Positions 8,321 through 15,704 of a stretch of DNA of 25,510 nt are shown here, in pieces. The notes beneath the pieces were generated by a model. That model was not told where the DNA came from, did not search any database, and saw only the letters and a program-made list of their open reading frames with translations. The stretch spans positions 1-25,510 of the forward strand of contig CAZSRC010000010.1 in NCBI GenBank assembly GCA_964609365.1. The letters are read 5' to 3'. A program made the position numbers and the translations under genes. The stretch's first letter is position 1. The number at the start of each line of letters is the position of its first letter. This DNA comes from GCA-002840305 sp964609365 (GTDB lineage: Bacteria > Patescibacteriota > Patescibacteriia > Patescibacteriales > UBA12465).

Positions 8321-8497
8321 CTATTCGCTAATTCTTTCTGATTTTATTTTATAAGTTTTTCTATCATTATATTCAGCTATTTTTCCTTCGTTATAACATT
8401 TTGTTGGAGTAAGCCAGCCGACTACTCTGCTATAAACAATACATTCAGTTCTTTTGTTTGTTTGAATTGGGCTCATATTTTTTTGAAAGGCTTTCAT
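8321..8497 (-). CDS. Separately encoded glycyl-radical C-terminal piece of NrdD
   Basis: 58-residue ORF lying between nrdD and nrdG on the same strand. Its core, TECIVYSRVVGWLTP followed by YNEGKIAEYNDRKTY, is the extreme C-terminal signature of class III reductases, where the chain normally continues after the zinc site as VYSRVxGY...WNxGKxxEFxxRK. Gly27 in RVVGW is the candidate radical glycine. The main NrdD chain (8563-10620) stops before this signature. The two genes are in different frames, 65 nt apart, and an in-frame stop (8513-8515) lies five codons before this ATG, so neither readthrough nor a single frameshift joins them simply. A second ATG (codon 8) is an alternative start. Preserved coding and placement next to nrdG argue for a working subunit, not debris. 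Confidence 0.85.
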   Translation of the reverse strand: MKAFQKNMSPIQTNKRTECIVYSRVVGWLTPTKCYNEGKIAEYNDRKTYKIKSERISE

Positions 8498-8562
8498 ATT
8501 TTTTAAAAATATTTATGCTCTTTATTAATTATTATTATAATTTATTTTTTTAAAAAAGAAAA

Positions 8563-10620
8563 CTAGCAGGAACAATCTTGATCTTGGTTTTGATTATAGA
8601 CGAAAACACCACTACCCTTTTCTTCGTCACATTTTGGACAATATTGATGCTCCCCTGCTAAATAACCATGGACAGGACAAACTGAAAAAGTAGGAGTTAT
8701 AGTGAAATAAGGTAAGCGATAATTTTCTACAATATTTTTTACTAATTTTTTAGTAAGCTCTGGATCGCTAATTCTTTCTCCTAAAAATCCATGCAAAACA
8801 GTTCCTCCTGTATATTTAGTTTGCAGTTCATCTTGCAGATCTAGCGCCGTAAAAATATCATCAGTAAAGTTTACCGGCAAATGAGTAGAATTAGTATAAT
8901 AAGGATTTGCTCCATCATTTTTAACAGCCTCATTATTTGCACAAATAATTTCTGGATAGTTTTCTTTGTCTTTTTTAGCAAAACGATAAGTACATCCCTC
9001 TGCTGGAGTAGCCTCTAGGTTGTATAAGTCTCCTGTTTCTTCTTGAAAATTAGAAATAACATCTCTCATAAAATCCATTATCTCTAATGCAAACTTATAA
9101 CCCCTGGCACTAGCAATATCTTCGCCTATTAAATTTAATGAGGCCTCATTCATTCCATTTAGACCGATAGTATTAAAATGATTTTTCCAATATGTACCAA
9201 ATTGATCTTTAATACTAGCTAAATAATATTTAGAATAAGGATAGAGACCATCTTCTGAAAATTTTTCAATAACCTTTCTTTTAATGCTTAAACTTTCCTT
9301 GGCTAAATTCATTAGATGCACTAATTTTTCTTTAAAATCTTTTTCATCTTTTGCAATATATCCAATTCTGGCTAAATTAATAGTAACAACTCCAAGACTA
9401 CCAGTTAAAGGATTGGCTCCAAATAAGCCTCCACCTCTCTTTCTTAACTCTCTATTGTCTAAGCGTAATCTACAACACATACTACGAGCATCATCTCTGT
9501 CCATATCTGAATTAACAAAATTAGAAAAATAGGGAATTCCATATTTAGAGGTCATTTCCCACATTGGTTTTAAACTTTCTCTATTCCAATCAAAATTTTT
9601 ATCAATATTATATGTTGGGATAGGAAAGGCAAAAACTCTACCATCAGCATCACCCTCAATCATAACCTCGGCGAAAGCTTTGTTGAACAAGTCCATTTCT
9701 GTTTGAAAATCACCATATTTTTCATTTTTTATTTCTCCTCCAATAATAATATTTTCCTCTTTCATCATTTTTGAGGGAACAACATCCATAGTTATATTAG
9801 TAAAAGGAGTTTGAAAACCAACTCTAGTTGGAACATTAACATTAAAAACAAATTCTTGAAGTGCTTGCTTTATTTCCTTATAGGATAAATCATCATACTT
9901 AATAAACGGGGCTAAGTATGTATCAAAATTAGAAAAAGCTTGAGCTCCAGCAGCCTCTCCTTGCATAGTATAAAAAAAGTTTACAATTTGACCTAAGGCA
10001 CTTCTAAAATGTTTTGGTGGTTTACTTTTAATTTTAGTATCAACACCACCAAACCCCTTTATTAATAAATCTTTTAAATCCCAACCACAACAATAAGGCG
10101 CTAATAAACCCAAATCATGAATATGAAAATCACCATCAATATGTGCCTTTCTAATATTTTCTGGGTAAAGTTTATTTAACCAATATTTAGCAGAGATAGA
10201 AGATGAAATATAATTATTTAATCCTTGAACAGAAAAACTCATATTGCTGTTTTCTTTTAACCTCCAATCAGCCTTACCAAGATAATCTTCCATTAATTTT
10301 TCTTCGTTGCTTTGATTTATTTCTCTAACTTGTCTTCTTTGGTCGCGATAAAGTATATAAGATTTTGCTGTTTTTATTAATTTATTTTCTATTAAAATTT
10401 CCTCTACAACATCCTGAACCTCTTCTACCGCTGGAATTGTTTTATGATGGAACTTTTTACTAATTCTTTCTAAAATTTGGAAACTAAGACTATCTGCTAA
10501 TTCTTTATTTTCTTCTCCGGCAGCACTCATCGCTCTTAAAATGGCTGTCGATATTTTAACTCTATCAAAATCAGCGATATCTCCAGATCTTTTTAAAATT
10601 TTAGTGATATTAGTTTCCAT
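8563..10620 (-). CDS. nrdD: Anaerobic ribonucleoside-triphosphate reductase NrdD, main chain without radical glycine loop
   Basis: 685-residue catalytic chain of the oxygen-sensitive class III reductase, which makes dNTPs from NTPs. Residues about 4-95 form an ATP-cone that senses ATP/dATP. The barrel domain follows, with substrate-site MCC (Cys382/Cys383) and the conserved GSLGVVTINLAR (about 407-418). Near the end is the zinc site Cys648, His651, Cys661, Cys664, with His in place of one usual Cys. After CPKC the chain continues only as a polar linker ending in DCSC (Cys683, Cys685) and a TAG stop. The RVxGY glycyl-radical loop found here in one-chain enzymes is absent and is encoded by the next ORF. 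Start ATG is 18 nt after nrdR. Regulation by the NrdR boxes at 11120-11168 is expected. Confidence 0.94.
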   Translation of the reverse strand: METNITKILKRSGDIADFDRVKISTAILRAMSAAGEENKELADSLSFQILERISKKFHHKTIPAVEEVQDVVEEILIENKLIKTAKSYILYRDQRRQVREINQSNEEKLMEDYLGKADWRLKENSNMSFSVQGLNNYISSSISAKYWLNKLYPENIRKAHIDGDFHIHDLGLLAPYCCGWDLKDLLIKGFGGVDTKIKSKPPKHFRSALGQIVNFFYTMQGEAAGAQAFSNFDTYLAPFIKYDDLSYKEIKQALQEFVFNVNVPTRVGFQTPFTNITMDVVPSKMMKEENIIIGGEIKNEKYGDFQTEMDLFNKAFAEVMIEGDADGRVFAFPIPTYNIDKNFDWNRESLKPMWEMTSKYGIPYFSNFVNSDMDRDDARSMCCRLRLDNRELRKRGGGLFGANPLTGSLGVVTINLARIGYIAKDEKDFKEKLVHLMNLAKESLSIKRKVIEKFSEDGLYPYSKYYLASIKDQFGTYWKNHFNTIGLNGMNEASLNLIGEDIASARGYKFALEIMDFMRDVISNFQEETGDLYNLEATPAEGCTYRFAKKDKENYPEIICANNEAVKNDGANPYYTNSTHLPVNFTDDIFTALDLQDELQTKYTGGTVLHGFLGERISDPELTKKLVKNIVENYRLPYFTITPTFSVCPVHGYLAGEHQYCPKCDEEKGSGVFVYNQNQDQDCSC

Positions 10621-10638
10621 AGATTTTAAAAATTAATA

Positions 10639-11106
10639 TTATTTTTTTATTTTTTTATTTTTTAATAATTTTTCTAATTCTTCACTGAATTCTGTTAAGT
10701 CATCAAAGGATTGATAAACTGATGCATATCTAATATAAGCAATTTTATCTATTTTTTTTAAATTTTTCATAACAATTTCACCTATTTCATTTGACTCAAT
10801 TTCATTTTTCCCTAAAACTTGGACATCTCTTTCTATGCAATAAACTAATTTTTTAAATTTATCATCATCTATATCTCTTTTTTCTAGAGCCTTTTTAAGC
10901 CCTGATGCTAATTTTTCTCTATTATAATTTTCTCTTCTGTCATCTTTTTTAATTATCACTAAATCTAATATTTCCATTTCTTCATGAGTAGAAAAACGAA
11001 ATTCACATTTTAAACACTTCCTTCTTCTTCTAATTAAAAACCCATCCCCTGATATTCTAGAATCAACTACTTTTGTATCTTCATAGTGACAAACTGGACA
11101 TTTCAT
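10639..11106 (-). CDS. nrdR: Transcriptional repressor NrdR
   Basis: 155-residue regulator that binds NrdR boxes before ribonucleotide reductase genes and senses ATP/dATP. The N-terminal zinc ribbon has Cys3, Cys6, Cys31 and Cys34 (CPVC...CLKC) with the conserved basic run RRRRKC used for DNA contact. Residues about 49-139 form the ATP-cone (VIIKKDDRRENYNREKLASGL and following). Length is typical. It is the first gene of the nrd operon, and two NrdR boxes lie in its own leader, so autorepression together with nrdD and nrdG is likely. Confidence 0.96.
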   Translation of the reverse strand: MKCPVCHYEDTKVVDSRISGDGFLIRRRRKCLKCEFRFSTHEEMEILDLVIIKKDDRRENYNREKLASGLKKALEKRDIDDDKFKKLVYCIERDVQVLGKNEIESNEIGEIVMKNLKKIDKIAYIRYASVYQSFDDLTEFSEELEKLLKNKKIKK

Positions 11107-11119
11107 AAAAAATATTTAA

Positions 11120-11135
11120 ACACAATATATAGTAT
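11120..11135 (-). promoter_or_regulatory. NrdR box, proximal to nrdR
   Basis: ACACAATATATAGTAT matches the known NrdR-box consensus ACACWATATATWGTGT at 15 of 16 positions. It lies 14 nt before the nrdR start codon, downstream of the predicted transcription start. The near-palindrome reads similarly on both strands. Confidence 0.85.
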
Positions 11136-11152
11136 AATATAACATATCTAAA

Positions 11153-11168
11153 CCACTATATATTGTTA
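11153..11168 (-). promoter_or_regulatory. NrdR box, distal
   Basis: CCACTATATATTGTTA matches the NrdR-box consensus at 13 of 16 positions. It is offset 33 bp from the proximal box, about three helical turns, which is the paired arrangement expected of this regulator. It covers the predicted transcription start (about 11168) just after the -10 element. Confidence 0.8.
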
Positions 11169-11174
11169 TTTGGA

Positions 11175-11203
11175 ATTATAGCAAAAAAAATAAGATCTGC
11201 CAA
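11175..11203 (-). promoter_or_regulatory. Promoter of the nrdR-nrdD-nrdG operon
   Basis: Minus-strand TTGGCA -35 (11198-11203), 17-nt spacer and a perfect TATAAT -10 (11175-11180). Both NrdR boxes lie immediately downstream, so a bound repressor would block initiation or early elongation. The remaining sequence up to the yebC terminator (11204-11298) is AT-rich and I see nothing further in it. Confidence 0.8.
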
Positions 11204-11297
11204 ATAGTTTAAAATTATACTAAAATTAAATAAAAAAATAGATAATTCAAAAATAAAGTTAATTTATTTTTATTTAGCTGTGGATAACTTTTTTAAA

Positions 11298-11328
11298 ATT
11301 AAAAAGAGTCCTGCAAATAGGACCCTTT
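11298..11328 (-). terminator. Rho-independent terminator after yebC
   Basis: Minus-strand 10-bp hairpin: AAAGGGTCCT (11328-11319), loop ATTTGC, AGGACTCTTT (11312-11303), then further T residues. One G-T pair. It lies 34 nt after the yebC stop and separates that operon from the nrd promoter. Confidence 0.85.
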
Positions 11329-11361
11329 AAGATATAATAAAAATTTATAAAAATATAGTTA

Positions 11362-12087
11362 TTATAAATTTAAATTAGAATAATAATCATTAACATCTTC
11401 TAAATCATCTAGGTCTTCCATAAATTTTTCAATTTTATCCTTAGATTCATTATTTAATTCTTGCTTTTCTTTAGCAATATACTCAATTTCAGAAGATTCT
11501 ATTTGAAAATTTTTACTATCTAAAAATGCTTTAATTTGCTGAATATTTTCTATTTTAGTTAATATTATTAAATCTTCTTCCTTAATAATAAAATCATCTA
11601 TCTCCAAGTCTATTAATTCCATTTGTAAATCATCCAAGTCTACACCCTTATCTTTTAACTCTGAAATACTTAAAACAATAACTCCTTTTTGCTCAAAATT
11701 CCAAAGAACTGCTCCCAGGCTTCCACCATTCTTAGAAAAAAGATGACGAATTAATGAAGCGCTTCTATTTTTATTATCTGTTAGGCACTTTACGACAAAT
11801 TGAATATTTCCTGGTAAAACACCTTCGTAATAAAGCTCCTCTATAATATCCCCAGCTAACTCGCCTGTGCCTTTTTTAATAGCTCTCTCAATATTATCTT
11901 TGGGCATATTAACAGACCTAGCCTTATCAATTGCAGCTCTTAAAGAAGGGTTAGAGTTTGGATCAGCACCTTTTTCTCTAGCAGTTATTGTTATAATATT
12001 GGCTATTTTAGTAAAAATAGCCCCTCTTTTAGCATCAGTAACGGCCTTCGCTCTTTTGATGGTCGCCCACTTTGAATGTCCTGACAT
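11362..12087 (-). CDS. yebC: YebC/TACO1 family protein
   Basis: 241-residue member of a near-universal bacterial family, formerly called a transcriptional regulator. Work on YebC and on mitochondrial TACO1 ties the family to translation, especially through proline-rich stretches. The N-terminus MSGHSKWATIKRAKAVTDAKR is the family signature, followed by the helical region with NMPKDNIERAIKKGTGE (about 59-75) and GNIQFVVKCLTDNKNRS (about 93-109). Length is normal, with an acidic C-terminal tail (after about 215). It is the last gene of the gpm-SIS-yebC operon, 27 nt after the SIS gene. Confidence 0.95.
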   Translation of the reverse strand: MSGHSKWATIKRAKAVTDAKRGAIFTKIANIITITAREKGADPNSNPSLRAAIDKARSVNMPKDNIERAIKKGTGELAGDIIEELYYEGVLPGNIQFVVKCLTDNKNRSASLIRHLFSKNGGSLGAVLWNFEQKGVIVLSISELKDKGVDLDDLQMELIDLEIDDFIIKEEDLIILTKIENIQQIKAFLDSKNFQIESSEIEYIAKEKQELNNESKDKIEKFMEDLDDLEDVNDYYSNLNL

Positions 12088-12114
12088 ATTTTTTTATTAA
12101 TTATAAAATAATTA

Positions 12115-13029
12115 CTACTGAACAATAAGATCAAATTCTCCCTTTTTACCATAAGCCCTTGGCCCATAATCTTTACAATAATTTTTGATATTATTTTTAA
12201 AATAAGCTGTTTTAGATTTTTGAATTTTACCAACCAAATAATAAGTTAAACAAAAAACTAAAGCAAAACTACTTGTTTTAGGTAGGTCTACTTGCCAACG
12301 ACTAACCTCTTCTCCAAAATAATTATTTTTTTTATTTCCTATTGTTATAACCAATTCATTTTTATCCCTAATTACAAACTTGGCATGACGAGCATGACCA
12401 AAGCTAAAAGCTCTAAGTGATAATTTTGGTCCAAATAATTCACTTTTTTTAATATCAATCATTGGGCTTATCGCTATAAATTCATCTGGGACAATAAATG
12501 CATAAGAATTATAACTAGAAAAATTATTTTTTAATTTTAGGTTATTTATAAAATTTAAAATATTTTTTGGTTTTTCTGTGCCAGCAGATAAAATCATTCC
12601 TAAATAAGTAGATACATTATAAGTATAGGGCTCTGCAATCTTTGGATAAATTAAAACTTCATCGGCGATTTTACTAGCGCTAGAATTAGGAGAACAAGTT
12701 AGTAGAGTTGTTTTTAATTTATATTTTTTTCCTAGCTCTACCTCCCAAATAGAATCCTTTTCTCCAGATGCTGAAATAACTATTAAATCTTTAATAATTT
12801 TTTTAGATATTAAATCTTTGTAATTAATAATCACTTGCTTAAAAGTGCTCTCATCAGCAATAATCGCCTTCCTGCCAGAAAAAATTATTTGTCCAGTGTT
12901 ATATGCATTACCACTACCAACAACAATTGGAAAATCAAATTTATCTAAATTTAATTTAGGTAGATTTTCTTTTGTAAAAAACTCTAAAGCATTAATAACG
13001 CTCTGGTCTAGATTTATAATATTTTTCAT
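12115..13029 (-). CDS. SIS-domain protein, probable sugar-phosphate isomerase type
   Basis: 304 residues. A Rossmann-like SIS fold is suggested by VVGSGNAYNTGQIIF (about 36-50), the strand and Ser-rich loop LIVISASGEKDSIW (about 82-95), TTLLTCSPNSSASKIADEVL (about 107-126), and a helical, aromatic-rich second half. The two-lobed layout recalls phosphoglucose/phosphomannose isomerases and GlmS isomerase domains. The adjacent phosphoglycerate mutase gene (7 nt away) makes a glycolytic sugar isomerase attractive, but I cannot identify the substrate from sequence. The start ATG is the first in frame. Confidence 0.65.
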   Translation of the reverse strand: MKNIINLDQSVINALEFFTKENLPKLNLDKFDFPIVVGSGNAYNTGQIIFSGRKAIIADESTFKQVIINYKDLISKKIIKDLIVISASGEKDSIWEVELGKKYKLKTTLLTCSPNSSASKIADEVLIYPKIAEPYTYNVSTYLGMILSAGTEKPKNILNFINNLKLKNNFSSYNSYAFIVPDEFIAISPMIDIKKSELFGPKLSLRAFSFGHARHAKFVIRDKNELVITIGNKKNNYFGEEVSRWQVDLPKTSSFALVFCLTYYLVGKIQKSKTAYFKNNIKNYCKDYGPRAYGKKGEFDLIVQ

Positions 13030-13036
13030 AATTTTT

Positions 13037-13777
13037 TTATTTTAGTTTTCCTTGATTTTTAGCTTCTTCAATTAATTTTTTTATCTTTTTAGGATCTCCG
13101 ATAAATTTAAATTTTTTTGTTTTAAAATTTTTGTCTAACTCAAAAAGCATTGGGCTAGCAACTGGAATATTTAATTCAGAGATATTTGAATCAGAAATAC
13201 CGCTTAATTCTTTTATAATAGCTCTTAGGCTATTACCACTAGCAACTATTAAAATATTTTTTCCATCTTTTAAATCCTTAACAATATTTTCCTTCCAAAA
13301 TAAAGAAGTTCTTCCAACTACATCATAAAGAGATTCTGATAAAATTATTTTTTTTATTCCCTTATATCTAATATCATTAATTTGATTAAATTTATTAGTT
13401 TTTTTTATTTCTGGTGGCCTTAGTTTATATGATCGCCTCCATTGAAAGACCTGATCCTCTCCAAATTTTTTAGCTAAGTCTTTTTTATTTAATCCTTGCA
13501 AATCTCCATAATGACGCTCATTTAATCGCCAATCTTTTTTTAAAGGAATCCATAGTAAATCCATTTCTTCTAAAACAAGGTTCAAGGTCTTATTTGCTCT
13601 TTTTAAAAAAGAAGAATAACAAAGATCAAAAGAATATTTCTTTTTTTTCAAAATTTTACCAGCCTCTTTGGCTTGTAAAATCCCCAAATCTGTTAAATCA
13701 ACATCGGTCCATCCTGTAAAAATTTCTTTCTTATTCCATTCGCTTTCTCCGTGCCTAAGCAAAACTATTTTATACAT
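13037..13777 (-). CDS. gpmA: 2,3-bisphosphoglycerate-dependent phosphoglycerate mutase (dPGM)
   Basis: 246-residue glycolytic enzyme interconverting 3- and 2-phosphoglycerate through a phosphohistidine. The phosphoacceptor His9 is in LLRHGESEWN, followed by FTGWTDVDLTDLG (20-32) and the NERHYGDLQGLNK segment with Glu87. FQWRRSY (111-117) is also conserved. The segment that normally reads AHGNSLR, with the second catalytic-pocket His, is here VASGNSLR with Ser180 (codon AGT). That would be a notable substitution if the alignment holds. Length is normal. It is the first gene of the gpm-SIS-yebC operon and divergent from the LysM/M23 gene. I found no convincing promoter hexamers upstream. Confidence 0.9.
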   Translation of the reverse strand: MYKIVLLRHGESEWNKKEIFTGWTDVDLTDLGILQAKEAGKILKKKKYSFDLCYSSFLKRANKTLNLVLEEMDLLWIPLKKDWRLNERHYGDLQGLNKKDLAKKFGEDQVFQWRRSYKLRPPEIKKTNKFNQINDIRYKGIKKIILSESLYDVVGRTSLFWKENIVKDLKDGKNILIVASGNSLRAIIKELSGISDSNISELNIPVASPMLFELDKNFKTKKFKFIGDPKKIKKLIEEAKNQGKLK

Positions 13778-13796
13778 AATTTTATTAAATTGACTT

Positions 13797-13821
13797 AAAA
13801 GCTTTAAAATGTTAAGCTTTT
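13797..13821. repeat. Inverted repeat between divergent gpm and LysM/M23 genes
   Basis: AAAAGCTT (13797-13804) and AAGCTTTT (13814-13821) form an 8-bp perfect inverted repeat around a 9-nt centre, in the gap between two diverging genes. No T-tract follows on the strand that would need a terminator, so an operator or leader hairpin is possible. The rest of 13778-13890 is AT-rich without clear promoter elements. Confidence 0.5.
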
Positions 13822-13890
13822 ATAGTTAATTTTAAATATATTTGGATAAAAAATTTACTAACTCAAATTTTAATAATATTTATAAAAACG

Positions 13891-15195
13891 CTGTTTTTAA
13901 TTAAAAAAATAGTTGTTTTTATCTTAGGTATAGTAAAAAAAATTATTTTAACTATACTAAATTTTTTATTTTTTAAAATAATAGTAAAAATATATTATAA
14001 TTATATATTAATTTACAAAAAAATAAAAGAAATAAACAAAAAAAATAATTCTAAGCTATATTTAATAAAAAGAAATTCTTCTATTTTTTTAATTATTTTA
14101 CTAGTTTTTGGCACTATTTCTATTAATAATGTCAAAAAAAGCAAAGCTCAAGATCTATCTAATCAAATACATAAAACCACTCTAGCTAAAACAATTAAAT
14201 CTGATTTTGAAGATTTAGAGCCAGAGGAGTTAATTATAGAAACGGCTATTGATGAAAAATTAGACTCCATAAGTGCTCCATATTATTTAAATCAAAGTGC
14301 CTCAATAAAGGCAAGAAGCAAAATAAATACTAAAACAGCTGATGTTAGTGAACTTAATTTTATTTTATCTGAACATGGTGATCTTTTATCAAGACCAGTA
14401 ATAGCATCAATTGATGATAATAACACTAGAAAAACAAAAATAGAATATTCTGTACAAGCTGGAGAAACTATTAGCTTTATTGCTGAAAGTTTTGGAGTTA
14501 GTGTTAATACTATTTTATGGGAAAATAACTTAACAGCCAGAAGTTTAATAAAACCAGGAACAAAATTAATTATACCTCCAAGCAGTGGTGTTACTCATAG
14601 TGTTGCAAAAAATGAAAATATTAGCAAAATAGCTAGTAAATATAATATTAGTTCTGAATCTATTATTGAGGCTAATGACCTTGAAGAAGGAATAGCTTTA
14701 AAAGTTGGTCAAAAAATATTTATTCCTGGTGGTAAAAAAATAGTAGAAACAAAAATAGTTACTAGCAAGTCCTATTCCGGAACAACAATAAATCAAAATA
14801 ATTCCCAGTCTAGCAATCAACAGCCTGCCTATAGTGGCGGTAAACTTCTTTGGCCAACGGTTGGTGCAAGAATTACTCAGTATTACTCCTGGAGTCACAA
14901 AGGCTTGGATATAGCCAACAAAACAGGCACACCTTTATACGCCTCTGAAGCAGGTACAATAGAAAGATCTGGCTGGAATAGTGGCTATGGTTATAATGTA
15001 GTTATTAATCATGGAGGTGGTTTAAAAACTCTATATGCCCATGCCTCCAAGCTACATGTAAAAGCTGGGGACAAGGTTAGTAGGGGTGATATAATTGCAG
15101 ATATGGGATCAACTGGATGGTCAACTGGACCACATATTCATTATGAAGTTATTTTAAATGGGGTAAAACAAAATCCTTTAAATTATATAAAATAG
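13891..15195 (+). CDS. LysM-M23 family peptidoglycan endopeptidase, non-canonical start
   Basis: Exported or membrane-anchored cell-wall hydrolase. The frame is open from the stop at 13813-13815 to TAG at 15193-15195 but contains no ATG, GTG or TTG before codon 14905, which is inside the catalytic domain. CTG at 13891 is the only NTG codon upstream and gives a 434-residue protein starting with a hydrophobic, basic segment. A membrane segment follows at about 64-80 (IFLIILLVFGTISI), then two LysM glycan-binding domains (about 186-232 and 235-281), a Ser/Asn-rich linker, and an M23 domain from about 320. Zinc ligands are visible as HKGLD (His336, Asp340) and HIH (His415, His417), so the peptidase should be active. 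An ATT or ATA start near 13900-13942 is also possible. Confidence 0.85.
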   Translation: MFLIKKIVVFILGIVKKIILTILNFLFFKIIVKIYYNYILIYKKIKEINKKNNSKLYLIKRNSSIFLIILLVFGTISINNVKKSKAQDLSNQIHKTTLAKTIKSDFEDLEPEELIIETAIDEKLDSISAPYYLNQSASIKARSKINTKTADVSELNFILSEHGDLLSRPVIASIDDNNTRKTKIEYSVQAGETISFIAESFGVSVNTILWENNLTARSLIKPGTKLIIPPSSGVTHSVAKNENISKIASKYNISSESIIEANDLEEGIALKVGQKIFIPGGKKIVETKIVTSKSYSGTTINQNNSQSSNQQPAYSGGKLLWPTVGARITQYYSWSHKGLDIANKTGTPLYASEAGTIERSGWNSGYGYNVVINHGGGLKTLYAHASKLHVKAGDKVSRGDIIADMGSTGWSTGPHIHYEVILNGVKQNPLNYIK

Positions 15196-15257
15196 ATATT
15201 TTATTTTATATAAAAAATTTACTATAATAATATTATAAAAATAATTTAAATAAATTT

Positions 15258-15506
15258 ATGAAAATTATTGGTGGGTTAATTTTAATTGCAATAGGCACTT
15301 TAATTGTTATTAAGTCAGAAGACTTATTTAAAAATTTTGGTAGAATTTCTTGGTTTGAAAAAAACTTAGGATCCGAAGGTGGATCTAGATTGGGTTATAA
15401 GTTGATTGGAATTTTGATAATCTTTTTTGGATTATTAATGACCACCGGAACCTTTGATGGATTTTTAAAAGTTTTATTATCACCATTAATTAAAGGCAGT
15501 ATATAA
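15258..15506 (+). CDS. Small two-span membrane protein
   Basis: 82 residues, function unknown. Two hydrophobic helices (about 3-18, IIGGLILIAIGTLIVI, and about 47-63, LIGILIIFFGLLMTTGT) flank a short polar loop with aromatic and glycine residues (NFGRISWFEKNLGSEGG). The ATG (15258) is the first in frame and the hydrophobic start is consistent with it. It follows the LysM/M23 gene by 62 nt on the same strand and could share its transcript. No terminator separates them that I can see. I recognise no named family. Confidence 0.7.
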   Translation: MKIIGGLILIAIGTLIVIKSEDLFKNFGRISWFEKNLGSEGGSRLGYKLIGILIIFFGLLMTTGTFDGFLKVLLSPLIKGSI

Positions 15507-15510
15507 TAAC

Positions 15511-15539
15511 TTGACTTATAGTTAATAATTATTTATTAT
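15511..15539 (+). promoter_or_regulatory. sigma-70-type promoter of tRNA-Ala
   Basis: TTGACT -35 (15511-15516), 17-nt spacer, TATTAT -10 (15534-15539), predicting a start about 17 nt before the tRNA. Both hexamers and the spacer length are the same as for the tRNA-Gln promoter at 65-93. Confidence 0.8.
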
Positions 15540-15562
15540 AGTTTTATTGTATTGATTATATT

Positions 15563-15636
15563 GGGCCTTTAGCTCAGTTGGCTAGAGCACCTGCTTTGCA
15601 AGCAGGGGGTCAAGGGTTCGAGTCCCTTAAGGTCCA
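15563..15636 (+). tRNA. tRNA-Ala (anticodon TGC)
   Basis: A complete 74-nt cloverleaf: acceptor GGGCCTT/AAGGTCC, D arm GCTC...GAGC, anticodon stem CCTGC/GCAGG around TTTGCAA (anticodon TGC), and T arm AAGGG-TTCGAGT-CCCTT. The third acceptor pair is G-U, the identity element of alanine tRNAs. The discriminator is A at 15636. The next bases are CTG, so the CCA end is not encoded and must be added by a nucleotidyltransferase. Confidence 0.97.
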
Positions 15637-15654
15637 CTGAAAAAGATAAAAATC

Positions 15655-15685
15655 AAAAAAGACCTATTTTTCCAGGTCTTTTTTT
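15655..15685. terminator. Bidirectional terminator between tRNA-Ala and the pilin gene
   Basis: An A-tract (15655-15660), GACCT (15661-15665), an 8-nt loop, AGGTC (15674-15678) and seven T residues form a hairpin with U-tails on both strands. It can end tRNA-Ala (plus) and the convergent pilin-FISUMP gene (minus, stop at 15705). Confidence 0.85.
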
Positions 15686-15704
15686 AATATTTTTATATAA
15701 TAAA

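Noticed and set aside
8321..10620. nrdD interrupted by a sequencing frameshift or stop readthrough
   Set aside because: The downstream piece is in another frame, 65 nt away, with an in-frame stop five codons before its ATG. The intervening DNA is A/T-rich and non-coding, so one indel or one stop suppression would not restore a continuous chain.
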